Assembly: GCF_016278385.1 (NCBI RefSeq)
Contig: NZ_JADQBY010000028.1
Span: 1-64,000 of the forward strand
Length of the DNA stretch: 64,000 nt
Source of the DNA: Methanolobus sp.
GTDB lineage: Archaea; Halobacteriota; Methanosarcinia; Methanosarcinales; Methanosarcinaceae
Direction of reading: 5' to 3'
Shown here: in pieces, positions 8,476 to 16,280 of the stretch
How the letters are laid out: each line of letters begins with the position of its first letter
Position numbering within the stretch: position 1 is the stretch's first letter
Made by a program: the position numbers and the translations under genes
Notes under the pieces: generated by a model
Told to the model about the DNA's origin: nothing
Databases searched by the model: none
The model's input: only the letters and a program-made list of their open reading frames with translations

Positions 8476-8516
8476 ATCACCTGCTTATATAGACAATATT
8501 AAAGCTGTCTATACCC

Positions 8517-8526
8517 ATATATAAAC
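8517..8526 (-). promoter_or_regulatory. TATA box upstream of the wHTH/coiled-coil gene
   Basis: GTTTATATAT on the minus strand places transcription start near 8495, just ahead of the extended winged-helix frame and about 180 nt before the TTG at 8314. It supports the longer gene model. Confidence 0.5.
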
Positions 8527-8666
8527 ATTCGTATAAAATTCAAAATGATAACATGTCTATGCTATGCGATTATTTCATATTAAATTGTAATATCATGGCA
8601 GTATGAAAGAAAATGAATGTATCTTTGAATGATTACAGGAATGTATATACGACAAAGTCAAAATAT

Positions 8667-8868
8667 AGAAAAGTTGTAAGATACGCATGAATTAAGATTG
8701 TCGTACATTGAATAGTCAGATGATGCGGTGATATTACAGAAAAGTTGTAAGATACCTGCATTTATGCTACAAAATTCAAGAATTAGAATACGTCTTAGTG
8801 AAAAGCAGACTTAATATCAAGGTTGCAAGGTGTCAGCATTTCAATCCTACAACCTTAACGTATACGTT
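8667..8868. repeat. Iteron-like direct repeats plus palindrome; candidate origin or operator
   Basis: AGAAAAGTTGTAAGATAC occurs exactly at 8667-8684 and 8738-8755; a degenerate third copy (AAGGTTGCAAGGTGTCAGCAT) lies near 8819-8839. The third copy also forms an inverted repeat with CCTACAACCTT just downstream. A perfect 12-bp palindrome AACGTATACGTT follows at 8857-8868. The stretch 8480-9014 carries no gene I can support. Repeats spaced about 70-80 bp, next to element-encoded DNA-binding proteins, suggest an iteron-type origin or a multi-site operator. Confidence 0.5.
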
Positions 8869-9014
8869 TCAGAATGTGCTAGAGCTTAAACTGAAAAGTA
8901 GTTATTTTTTATAACTATAAGAAGCTATTATTAAAAACAACCAATACATAATGATAAAAACAAATGATATAACAAAATTAAGGAAGACAGATTAAGAAAA
9001 AGTAAAAACAAAGT

Positions 9015-9191
9015 TTATGCTTTGTTAATTTTTACTTTCTTTAAAAAAGCCCTTCTTTCCTGAGGGACTCTATTAAATGCAGATGTGTACACACGCTGTG
9101 GACTTTCTTCTTGTATAAGAGTATTTACAGTATTAACTGCTACACCATCTTCCACACAAAGGCAGTTTTGCAATAAGTATTTTCCAGCCAT
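9015..9191 (-). CDS. Small hypothetical protein, 58 residues
   Basis: ATG at 9191 preceded by TAGGAG with 8-nt spacing. The product starts MAGKYLLQNC, contains a predicted helix (VNTVNTLIQ) and ends in a basic Arg/Lys tail (PQERRAFLKKVKINKA). No family recognised. It lies between the iteron-like region and the GNAT gene, all on the minus strand. A good SD and the charged C-terminus make it a believable gene; a small DNA-binding or antitoxin-like protein is one speculative reading. Confidence 0.55.
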   Translation of the reverse strand: MAGKYLLQNCLCVEDGVAVNTVNTLIQEESPQRVYTSAFNRVPQERRAFLKKVKINKA

Positions 9192-9342
9192 TTTTATTTC
9201 TCCTATGTTTGGCTTTTTTTCTCCATTCTATAATAAGTTATAACTTGTACATATATCGCACGCTAGAATTTTAAGATTCAATCTATTATTTATTAAGTAT
9301 CCAAGCAATTACATTATCCTATAAAAACTTATCATTCTTCAT

Positions 9343-9906
9343 TTACACGATTTTCAATAAATGAGAATAAAATCCATCAGATTGTTCTTCTACTTGAAAT
9401 TCAGTAAATCCATTATTTTGATAAAATTCAACAACACCTCTATGTTCTTTTTTAGCTTCAACCCATACGACTCTGCCGCCAACACTTTGCGCAGCAGTTT
9501 GTATAGTTGCTAGAGCACTTTCTAATACATATTTCCCTTCTATGGATTCTTTATAGGTATCATTTTTAGCTAATAACGCAATATAATAAGTAGGAATATA
9601 TAAATTTGTCTTTTCTTTTTGATGTAATTTTTTAGCTTTACCGCCACTTATCTCTGCAAGATAAATAACTTTTAATGTTAATGCATAATATCCTAAAATG
9701 CACAAATCATCACTATTTTCATCTAAAATGAAGTATGATTTTGTATCTCCCATATTTTCAGAATGTACACATTTGTCACGAACGAATCCTTCGATAAAGC
9801 TTTCTCTAGAACACTTGAAACCGTCCAATAGAGATTCAATATCATCACGTGTAAATTCTTCGAGCAATTCTCTAAATGGAATAGCTATTGGTTTAATATT
9901 AATCAC
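9343..9906 (-). CDS. GNAT acetyltransferase resembling type II toxin acetyltransferases
   Basis: 187 residues from a GTG at 9906 that directly abuts the TAG of the upstream gene. The pattern FKCSRESFIEGFVRDKC, then YFILDE and ILGYYALTLKVI, followed by a C-terminal VVWVEAKKE and VEFYQNNGFTEF, fits the GNAT fold of about 180-residue proteins such as TacT-type toxins, which acetylate aminoacyl-tRNA. Known partners are ribbon-helix-helix antitoxins; none is evident here, but an 81-residue protein is encoded immediately upstream. The toxin role is inference; the GNAT assignment is firmer. Confidence 0.65.
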   Translation of the reverse strand: MINIKPIAIPFRELLEEFTRDDIESLLDGFKCSRESFIEGFVRDKCVHSENMGDTKSYFILDENSDDLCILGYYALTLKVIYLAEISGGKAKKLHQKEKTNLYIPTYYIALLAKNDTYKESIEGKYVLESALATIQTAAQSVGGRVVWVEAKKEHRGVVEFYQNNGFTEFQVEEQSDGFYSHLLKIV

Positions 9907-10152
9907 CTAACTCAAAATATTGGATAAAAGAGATTGTTCTTTTTTTAGTTTACGGTTGTTTATAGTAATGTTGAACTTATAATCAAGTATTTCCATCAGT
10001 TCTCTGGAAATAAAATTCATTCTTTGTCTATGTATAGAATCTACTTGCCGTATTCTCATATTATCAGTATAGCAGCTTCCCATGCGGATTATCATTTTTC
10101 CAGTCACCGTCTGTGAATTCATCCAGTGGTGCTCTTGCATTTGGTTATTCAC
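9907..10152 (-). CDS. Small basic protein coupled to the GNAT gene
   Basis: 81 residues from a GTG at 10152, or shorter from internal ATGs (for example residue 5). A TATA-like TTATTTAAATAC about 25 nt upstream (10171-10182) would make the GTG start leaderless. The protein is basic, with RIRQVDSIHRQRMNFISRELMEILDYKF in two pieces around residues 33-60. The stop touches the GNAT start codon, so the two are translationally coupled, as in toxin-antitoxin operons. No recognised antitoxin fold. Confidence 0.5.
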   Translation of the reverse strand: MNNQMQEHHWMNSQTVTGKMIIRMGSCYTDNMRIRQVDSIHRQRMNFISRELMEILDYKFNITINNRKLKKEQSLLSNILS

Positions 10153-10385
10153 TTATAACTTATCCGTGTGTATTTAAATAAGTACTTCTTCAGTGTGCGG
10201 TTTTGTTGCTCGTACTTATACCGTATTTATTATTTTGTTGGGGAAAGATTGTATAGAAAATTCCATGAATGTATGATTTGTATTTTAAAACCGGAATAAT
10301 TGGTTTGTTCGTGAGTGGTAAAACAATCATTTGGAAATTAGCCGCTATCGAATAAGTTTATTTACAAAGTTTAAAAATAAGTATA

Positions 10386-10509
10386 CGTCCCAAACAGTAT
10401 AAACGATTGACAGTCATTTTTTAATTTGCTCTGTCAATCGTTTTGACAGTTCTTATTGATAGCGAAAAATCGTTGGTTTTTTGACTTAAAAACCGTGTAT
10501 TTGGGAACG
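10386..10509. repeat. Nested inverted repeats upstream of the GNAT operon
   Basis: A perfect 12-bp inverted repeat AACGATTGACAG/CTGTCAATCGTT (10402-10413 and 10431-10442) lies inside an outer imperfect pair CGTCCCAAA/TTTGGGAACG (10386-10394 and 10500-10509). CTGTCAA/TTGACAG also pairs locally at 10431-10449. The gap 10153-10572 has no gene otherwise. It may be an origin, a recombination site, or a strong bidirectional stop between the helicase gene and the GNAT operon. Confidence 0.5.
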
Positions 10510-10572
10510 AAAATTATTTTCTGAAACGCATCGGTCGGCTTCCCCTGTTCCCTTAATTAATATAGAGGTTTT

Positions 10573-12468
10573 TTAACAAACCATAACTTTGAATTCTTCC
10601 TTCAAAGCAGGCGGAATATTATAAGCACAATAGAACATATCAGTTTGTTTATTTGCAGGTCTGAGCCTATGTAATGTATTGTAGATTTCTCCATTGAGAA
10701 TAAATTTTATAAATAAATCTCTAACCAATGGATGTGATGGCATTACGGTTCTTTCTTTATGATTTGTAATCCATTTGAAACCGGGCATCTTGCCATGTTC
10801 CTTCAAATAATACTCATTCCAAAAACCTTCAAGTTCGTCTTGGTGTGGAATCCAAGTACAAACTACAAACACTGCATTGTAATCTTCCCATTTATTTACT
10901 CCCGGAGCACTCTTATAGTATAGAGCGGGAAGTGTAAATATTGTGCCATCATCTTTTTCATCATCAGTAAAATTAATTTTGTCCATATAAGTGATGACAC
11001 AGACGTTCTTCCCAATTTTCACTTGCTTTTGTGCCATTCTCAATATATTACGATAATTTTTATTCCACTCGTTCCTATTTTCATTGCCTGTACGTGTCAT
11101 AGTGTCAGTTATTATTGATGGAATCCATATTACAGAATCACTTTCTTTTGTAGCAATTTTCATTGTTACTTTAACTTTATATTCGGGAAACCACTGCTTG
11201 AACTCCATCAAATCCTTCAAGAAATATTCCTGCCTGAATTGTAAGGTTGCATCTGCCATCTCAATTTTCCTGCAAGAGTTCATGTGCATATAAAACAACA
11301 TGTGCATGAACTTAACTTTAATAGCTGCATCTACATCATCTGCTATCCTATAATGTGTCCTGAAGCTCTTAATACATGCAAACATATATTCATCATCGAT
11401 ATGTTCCAACTCGAAACTCGTATCGAATGTACTATTTATATTATTTACTTTAGCTAAATTAGCAATATTTGAAAATAACTGCATCTTCATTTCTTGTAAC
11501 TCAGCAATCTTCTCATTATTCATATTTTGTGCAATCTCAGAACCTTCAACTTCCTTGCATTTATTGCCCCATATTTTTAATTGAGAGATTTCACAATTGA
11601 CCATTGCAATTTCTCTAACTGCCTGAGTACACATACCTTCCCATTCACGTTTTTTTTCATCATCCTCAATATGTTTCATAGCATTGTAAAAGTTTAAATA
11701 TGCAACAACGTCCGAGAATCTAAGCAGACACCATTTTGCCTTCTTAATTCTCATATTCATGTTTGCATATTTTTCACATATCATCACATTATATCTGTAT
11801 ATCATATCATCAATACTAGAACCATACTGCTCAATCATATGAACATCTTTAATTCTAAGATGCTTCTCAATATCATCATAGATATGTTGCTTCATCTGAC
11901 CTTCAGAAACAATCTTGTGCAGATTTTTTAAAATATGCTCGATATCAAATTCTAAATCATAACTATTTGCACATCTCTCATCTATGAATACACCATCGAA
12001 ATCCTGATAATTCCAAATAGTCATTATTTCAGGTGTGCAGCAAATATTAACTGCAATATAACCTTCTCTGTCACGTACTTTCTTCCACCGTTCTTTATAA
12101 TCACAATCACCATGACATTTTCTGTTGATACAAATTATGTATGGATTTACACCAGAAGAATGCAATTTCTCAATAGATGTATCATTATCCCACTCTGCAC
12201 ATGTATCTTTCATGGACTTGATTACTACATGATCGTTTGTTAATTTAACATCATACTCATCAAGTAATGCATGCCTCGGTGCAATTATTAGGAACTTTTT
12301 ATCAGGATGTTCATTGACATATTTTTGAATATCGTAACTCTTTCCACTACCAGGAATACCAGAGTTAATGACTAATTCTTTGTTTTGAGTCAGTGGACTT
12401 GGTGACTCGTCTTTATACAGACAGAAACATTTATATTTATCATTACTATAATTACTATTGTTTACCAT
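10573..12468 (-). CDS. Helicase-like P-loop ATPase, probable replication protein of the element
   Basis: 631 residues. Walker A is SGIPGSGKS near residue 40; FLIIAPRHALL follows as a motif Ia-like strand. A Cys cluster (CINRKCHGDCDYKERW, about residues 112-127) precedes the Walker B FDGVFIDERC near residue 160, DER rather than DEAH. Later parts fit superfamily 2 order: ADATL (motif III-like, about 415), NVCVITYMDK (IV), APGVNKWEDYNAVFVV (V) and LHRLRP (VI, about 605). The middle holds long charged helices. This layout recalls helicases of archaeal viruses and plasmids. Upstream is a tiny ribbon-helix-helix gene. Role in element replication is inferred. Confidence 0.65.
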   Translation of the reverse strand: MVNNSNYSNDKYKCFCLYKDESPSPLTQNKELVINSGIPGSGKSYDIQKYVNEHPDKKFLIIAPRHALLDEYDVKLTNDHVVIKSMKDTCAEWDNDTSIEKLHSSGVNPYIICINRKCHGDCDYKERWKKVRDREGYIAVNICCTPEIMTIWNYQDFDGVFIDERCANSYDLEFDIEHILKNLHKIVSEGQMKQHIYDDIEKHLRIKDVHMIEQYGSSIDDMIYRYNVMICEKYANMNMRIKKAKWCLLRFSDVVAYLNFYNAMKHIEDDEKKREWEGMCTQAVREIAMVNCEISQLKIWGNKCKEVEGSEIAQNMNNEKIAELQEMKMQLFSNIANLAKVNNINSTFDTSFELEHIDDEYMFACIKSFRTHYRIADDVDAAIKVKFMHMLFYMHMNSCRKIEMADATLQFRQEYFLKDLMEFKQWFPEYKVKVTMKIATKESDSVIWIPSIITDTMTRTGNENRNEWNKNYRNILRMAQKQVKIGKNVCVITYMDKINFTDDEKDDGTIFTLPALYYKSAPGVNKWEDYNAVFVVCTWIPHQDELEGFWNEYYLKEHGKMPGFKWITNHKERTVMPSHPLVRDLFIKFILNGEIYNTLHRLRPANKQTDMFYCAYNIPPALKEEFKVMVC

Positions 12469-12636
12469 TGAAATCTAATCCTGCACGGAAAAAGAACCGC
12501 AAATTCTGTTCCATGCCTTTTATTTTTATATTTTAGAGAGATTCATTTTCGCATCTCCATTTTGTTTCACCTTTATTGTGTTCGATAGTCTGTACAATGT
12601 GGCGGATTTGCCGCTTCAATGACAAAGTTCGTGTTC

Positions 12637-12774
12637 TTAGTCACCTTTCTCCTCGAAATAGCCTTCTAACACATGATTGATGTATGTGCTTCTTGGGACG
12701 TACCCACGTTCTTCTTCTAATCGTTTACTCACTTTCTTGGTGAGCGTTATTCCGTATGCTTTGAATTCAGACAT
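12637..12774 (-). CDS. Ribbon-helix-helix (CopG/Arc-type) regulator, 45 residues
   Basis: ATG at 12774 with AAAGGT 6 nt upstream. The product reads as a minimal ribbon-helix-helix: beta strand FKAYGITLT, helix KKVSKRLEEERG, then PRSTYINHVLEGYFEEKG, matching the usual strand-helix-turn-helix with a Pro-Arg-Ser-x-Tyr turn. Such proteins bind DNA as dimers and control copy number or partition in plasmids and viruses. It precedes the helicase-like gene on the same strand by about 170 bp. A TATA element CTTTATAAATG lies near 12826-12836. Confidence 0.7.
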   Translation of the reverse strand: MSEFKAYGITLTKKVSKRLEEERGYVPRSTYINHVLEGYFEEKGD

Positions 12775-13082
12775 TTTTTTACCTTTATTAGTATATTATT
12801 AATCATACCTATATTATCACTAACATTTATAAAGATACACCCTGAAAATGAAGCTTCTTGCATTCGATTTATGGTTGTGTATGAGAACAAGAAAACCCTT
12901 TGACATGTGCAAGTTTTGATTTATTTAAATACATGTTTATAAAAATTATCGTAACTGGGAAAGGGTGTGCCAGTTGCAGTATCAAAACAGTTATATATAC
13001 TTATAAATATACATTGAAGTGCATACCATCAACAACCAACGGCATACCATCGACTGGCGGTTTCCATTCCGTCAAAACCTCT

Positions 13083-13125
13083 TGGGTGGGGTTCCAATTG
13101 TCATGATTAATCACTCCCCCACCCA
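13083..13125 (-). terminator. GC-rich hairpin downstream of the membrane protein gene
   Basis: TGGGTGGGG (13083-13091) pairs with CCCCACCCA (13117-13125), a 9-bp stem in otherwise AT-rich DNA, just beyond the stop at 13142. Two GCATACCATC direct repeats lie further downstream (13021-13030, 13042-13051). The stretch 12775-13082 otherwise shows no supported gene. Confidence 0.4.
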
Positions 13126-13141
13126 CTCATCTCTTGTTATC

Positions 13142-13519
13142 TCAATTTCCACTAAATTTTGTAGTCATATTCTCCCCTAACCAACCTAGCTTAAAAGCGG
13201 TAAAAGCAATGATTGCTATTCCGATTGGGGTCGTGATTGGTGATATGGTCACCGTGAGGACTATCCCGACTGCAAATCCTATGATTGCTCCGATTGTTCG
13301 GCCGATATCGAGGTCATCGTCTGTGAGCATAAGGAACACAGCATCGATTCCCAACACACTAATGAATATGAATGTTCCTTTACCGAATGATACGAAGTCA
13401 AGTAAGTATAAAAGGAACGTTACCCCCACCACAAAGGCTGATGCTGATAATAGATACTTATAGATATTATCTTCGATTTTATTTCGATTGGCTGTACTTT
13501 TTTTTGTGATTTTTTTCAT
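13142..13519 (-). CDS. Small integral membrane protein of the accessory element
   Basis: 125 residues. A basic N-terminus (MKKITKKSTANRNK) is followed by about four hydrophobic segments: LLSASAFVVGVTFLLYLL, GTFIFISVLGIDAVFLML, IGAIIGFAVGIVLTVTI and a final IGIAIIAFTAFKLGWLG. The charged TDDDLDIGR loop lies between the second and third. No catalytic motif is recognised. A viral or plasmid membrane protein is a reasonable guess from context only. It lies about 200 bp past the integrase stop, on the same strand. Confidence 0.6.
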   Translation of the reverse strand: MKKITKKSTANRNKIEDNIYKYLLSASAFVVGVTFLLYLLDFVSFGKGTFIFISVLGIDAVFLMLTDDDLDIGRTIGAIIGFAVGIVLTVTISPITTPIGIAIIAFTAFKLGWLGENMTTKFSGN

Positions 13520-13716
13520 ACGGATTCCTTCATATTATTTTTATATTTGATGTAAAAATATTATTTGTGAGCGTATATAAATGTTTTTGACTTTCACGAT
13601 TATGGAAAAAATAAAAGTAAAAAAGATAATAAAAATATTGTAAAAATCCGGGTCAAATCGCACCATCGGATATAAGGGCATGGGTTCATATGCCTGAACT
13701 AAAAAATGTTCACTAT

Positions 13717-13733
13717 GGGCTTTATTTTAGCCC
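13717..13733 (-). terminator. Hairpin overlapping the integrase stop codon
   Basis: GGGCT/AGCCC flank a 7-nt AT loop, and the integrase TAA lies in the loop on the minus strand. It may act as a transcript end for the integrase. Confidence 0.35.
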
Positions 13734-15049
13734 TCATCCTGTAATTTTTCCATGTCCTGTAATTCCTTTTGCCTTGCACGTACTTCTTCAAGTGACATAT
13801 CCGTATCTGGAATATCATCATTCGAATTGTCGGTTGGAAACCCATACAAATCAACATATGGTCTTGCATCATCGGGATTGTTCGGTTTCTTTGCATTTTG
13901 TATATTTTTCAACATCTGCATTGCGGTTACATCACCTTGTTTAATCTTAATGAGTAGTTTATCCATAACTTTATCGATAAAATCATCTGTGTTTACGATA
14001 GGGGAATCCTTTCCTACTCCACATTTATAACAATGTAAATTAGAACTACCGTTATTCTCATTGCAATTGTGGCAAACCCAATTTTGAAGTATTGGCTCTT
14101 CAATCTCTGTTTTATCTACTTCTTCACCGTGCATCCGCCTTAATGCATTATGGGTGGTTTCTTGTGCCATATGTATGTAGATAGAAGGCATTGTACTGGA
14201 CATTTCCCAACCTGCAAACTCACGCATGACAAACTCATTTATCTCTGGGGATTGTGCTAACTGTGTTAACCGTGAATGTCGAAATAAATGCGGATGAACT
14301 CGTTTTGTTATTTTTGCATCTCGTGCAACTTTACGTATCATTGCCTGAACAACCTTATCTGTCAATCGTTGGTGTTGATATCCGATATTGAAGAACAATG
14401 GTTCATCAGGGGTTTTATCCCTGCAATGCTCACTATTGAGCCATTCACGAATATAAGGCACTGAACTAAAAAGCAGTATTTCCCTTTCACCTGTTTTACC
14501 ATCAAGTTTTATGTAAGTACCCTTTTTGTCCTTGAACTCAACATCACCTATGTTAAGGTTACATAATTCTCCGACTCTACAACCACTATCATAGAGCAAA
14601 GCGATTATAACCTTATCACGCACTTGAGAACACTTATTAATCATTAATTCGATTTCTGACATTGTAAGCAAATCATCTTTATTTTTAGGGTTGGATTTGA
14701 CCTTCTTTGTTTTAATCCAGTCTACAGTATCTGCTTTACCTATACCTCTTAACAATTGTTTAAATTTTATTTTTTGTTGTGTAGCAGTACTTTTTTCTAT
14801 TTCACCGTCACGTACCCTGTTTTCAAGGCGGAATACATAATTCTCCACATCTTCTTTTGTGATATCCTGTAGTGGTTTTTTGACAAATTCAATTAGATAT
14901 ATGGTTTCTTTGATGTGATTATCAATTGTCCTTTCTTTCAAACCATCATTAATAGATTTCCTGTAATATTGCCACAGTATGTTAATATCCGATTGTGATA
15001 TATTTCTATCATGAATCCATTTTTCAAATCCTTCCTTATCATATACCAT
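13727..15049 (-). CDS. Tyrosine-type site-specific integrase with C-terminal zinc ribbon
   Basis: 440 residues. A SAM-like core-binding domain occupies about residues 1-110. The catalytic domain follows: GCRVGELCNL supplies the first Arg, HPHLFRHSRLTQL the HxxRH box, FAGWEM the second His/Trp position, and PSIYIHMAQ the nucleophilic Tyr near residue 275. After it, WVCHNCNEN and LHCYKCG form a CxxC...CxxC zinc ribbon, then an acidic tail. SD GGTGAT precedes the ATG. It recombines DNA to integrate or excise the element and is the last gene at its right side. Attachment sites were not found. Confidence 0.88.
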   Translation of the reverse strand: MVYDKEGFEKWIHDRNISQSDINILWQYYRKSINDGLKERTIDNHIKETIYLIEFVKKPLQDITKEDVENYVFRLENRVRDGEIEKSTATQQKIKFKQLLRGIGKADTVDWIKTKKVKSNPKNKDDLLTMSEIELMINKCSQVRDKVIIALLYDSGCRVGELCNLNIGDVEFKDKKGTYIKLDGKTGEREILLFSSVPYIREWLNSEHCRDKTPDEPLFFNIGYQHQRLTDKVVQAMIRKVARDAKITKRVHPHLFRHSRLTQLAQSPEINEFVMREFAGWEMSSTMPSIYIHMAQETTHNALRRMHGEEVDKTEIEEPILQNWVCHNCNENNGSSNLHCYKCGVGKDSPIVNTDDFIDKVMDKLLIKIKQGDVTAMQMLKNIQNAKKPNNPDDARPYVDLYGFPTDNSNDDIPDTDMSLEEVRARQKELQDMEKLQDEG

Positions 15050-15166
15050 TTTATCACCAATTTATATTATATTATAGATTTTATAGATATAAAAAAGGCA
15101 CTTGTGATTTCACCTCTTTTCAGGAAAGGGGACATTGAATAATCCGGAAAATGAAGGGATGATTAA

Positions 15167-15373
15167 ATGAAGACGAGGATTAAGGAACTCAGGGCCAGAT
15201 ATGACATGACCCAGGAAGACCTTGCGAACAAAGTTGGCGTGCGGCGTGAGACCATCGGTTTTCTGGAAAAGGGGAAATACAATCCCTCACTAAAACTTGC
15301 ATATAAAGTAGCAAAAGTACTTGAAACAACAATCGATGAACTGTTCATCTTTGATGAATCGGACCTCGAATAA
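15167..15373 (+). CDS. XRE-family helix-turn-helix regulator
   Basis: 68 residues, essentially one HTH_3 domain: [27 protein letters not shown] then [22 protein letters not shown], ending IDELFIFDE. This compact form is common in archaea, where it acts as a DNA-binding repressor or activator. It precedes the ModE-like gene by 15 nt (TAATAA then GGAGG), so the two form an operon. Target unknown. It begins the conserved chromosomal DNA to the right of the accessory element. Confidence 0.85.
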   Translation: MKTRIKELRARYDMTQEDLANKVGVRRETIGFLEKGKYNPSLKLAYKVAKVLETTIDELFIFDESDLE

Positions 15374-15388
15374 TAAATGGAGGTAATC

Positions 15389-15934
15389 ATGGAAGCAAAA
15401 ACAAAGGTATGGCTTGCAGAAGATGGAAAACCAATAATTGGTGGAGGAAAAGTTGAACTCCTTAAGACAATAGATGAAGAAAAATCACTTCGCAAAGCCT
15501 GTGAAAAACTGGACATATCCTACAAACACGCCTGGAACGTGCTGAACAAAATCAGTGAAAGACTTGGGAGAGATGTAGTTACCACCATCAGAGGCGGAAA
15601 GAACCAGGGAACCATCCTCACAGATGAAGGACGTAAGCTTATCAGTGAATATGAAATGAACAGGAAGTTCATTAACAATACTATGGAAGATGAAGGTTCG
15701 TGGGAGAACATAGGACTTGCTATATCTGCACGTAACAAAATCCCTGCAACAGTTGTTGGTGTGGAAACAGAAGGACTTATCTCAAAGATCAGACTGGAGA
15801 TTGAACCATCAACACTTACATCTATTATTACTTCCGAAGCGGTTGAGAGACTTGACATAAAAGAAGGAGATAAAGTATTTGCAATAATCAAGTCGAGTGA
15901 AGTCCTTATTGGGAATGAGAAAAAGATGGAATGA
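15389..15934 (+). CDS. ModE-like regulator: winged helix plus TOBE domain
   Basis: 181 residues from the ATG at 15389, chosen for GGAGGTAATC directly upstream. Residues 1-110 match the ModE/LysR-type HTH (LLKTIDEEKSLRKACEKLDISYKHAWNVL in two pieces, then RGGKNQGTILTDEGRKLI). Residues 120-180 are a TOBE/Mop fold (SARNKIPATVVGVETEG, SEAVERLDIKEGDKVFAIIKSSEVLIG), which binds molybdate or tungstate. It probably senses oxyanions and controls metal-cofactor genes; no molybdate transporter lies in the window. Confidence 0.82.
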   Translation: MEAKTKVWLAEDGKPIIGGGKVELLKTIDEEKSLRKACEKLDISYKHAWNVLNKISERLGRDVVTTIRGGKNQGTILTDEGRKLISEYEMNRKFINNTMEDEGSWENIGLAISARNKIPATVVGVETEGLISKIRLEIEPSTLTSIITSEAVERLDIKEGDKVFAIIKSSEVLIGNEKKME

Positions 15935-16055
15935 AATATCCCCCATTTTTCAAATATCCATTCAAAAACCGTATATACTTTCAGATTCCACTATAATACA
16001 ACCATACAACCTATTAATCGTAGCTATATCTATTAAAATCTAAAATGGGAACATT

Positions 16056-16268
16056 ATGCCAAAACATGAAGATTTTTCGTGGGACAAAGGAAAAATTAAA
16101 AACGGCAGCTCCCTTGGGAAAATAATTAGTATACCTGCTCAGGGTGATGACATCGAAGGACCTGATGATGTTGAATTAAGAATTGATACTAAGGAAGACA
16201 TAGTTGTAGATGAGTTCAAAGAAAGAATGGCAGAAATTCTTTCGAGAGAACTCCATAAAAAGCAATAA
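16056..16268 (+). CDS. Small acidic hypothetical protein
   Basis: 70 residues, starting MPKHEDFSWDKGKIKNG, with a beta-rich middle and a helical C-terminus (VVDEFKERMAEILSREL). No signal peptide or recognised domain. TATA-like sequence lies about 25-30 nt upstream and there is no SD, so it may be leaderless. It converges with the permease gene, leaving 12 bp between stops. Confidence 0.55.
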   Translation: MPKHEDFSWDKGKIKNGSSLGKIISIPAQGDDIEGPDDVELRIDTKEDIVVDEFKERMAEILSRELHKKQ

Positions 16269-16280
16269 ACTATCCTTATT

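Noticed and set aside
13021-13051. Two GCATACCATC repeats as a possible CRISPR remnant
   Set aside because: Only two 10-bp copies with an 11-bp gap, too short for repeat-spacer units, and no cas genes in the window.
12900-13106. Plus-strand open frame of 68 codons
   Set aside because: No SD, odd composition and overlap with direct repeats and a hairpin; it looks like chance in AT-rich DNA.
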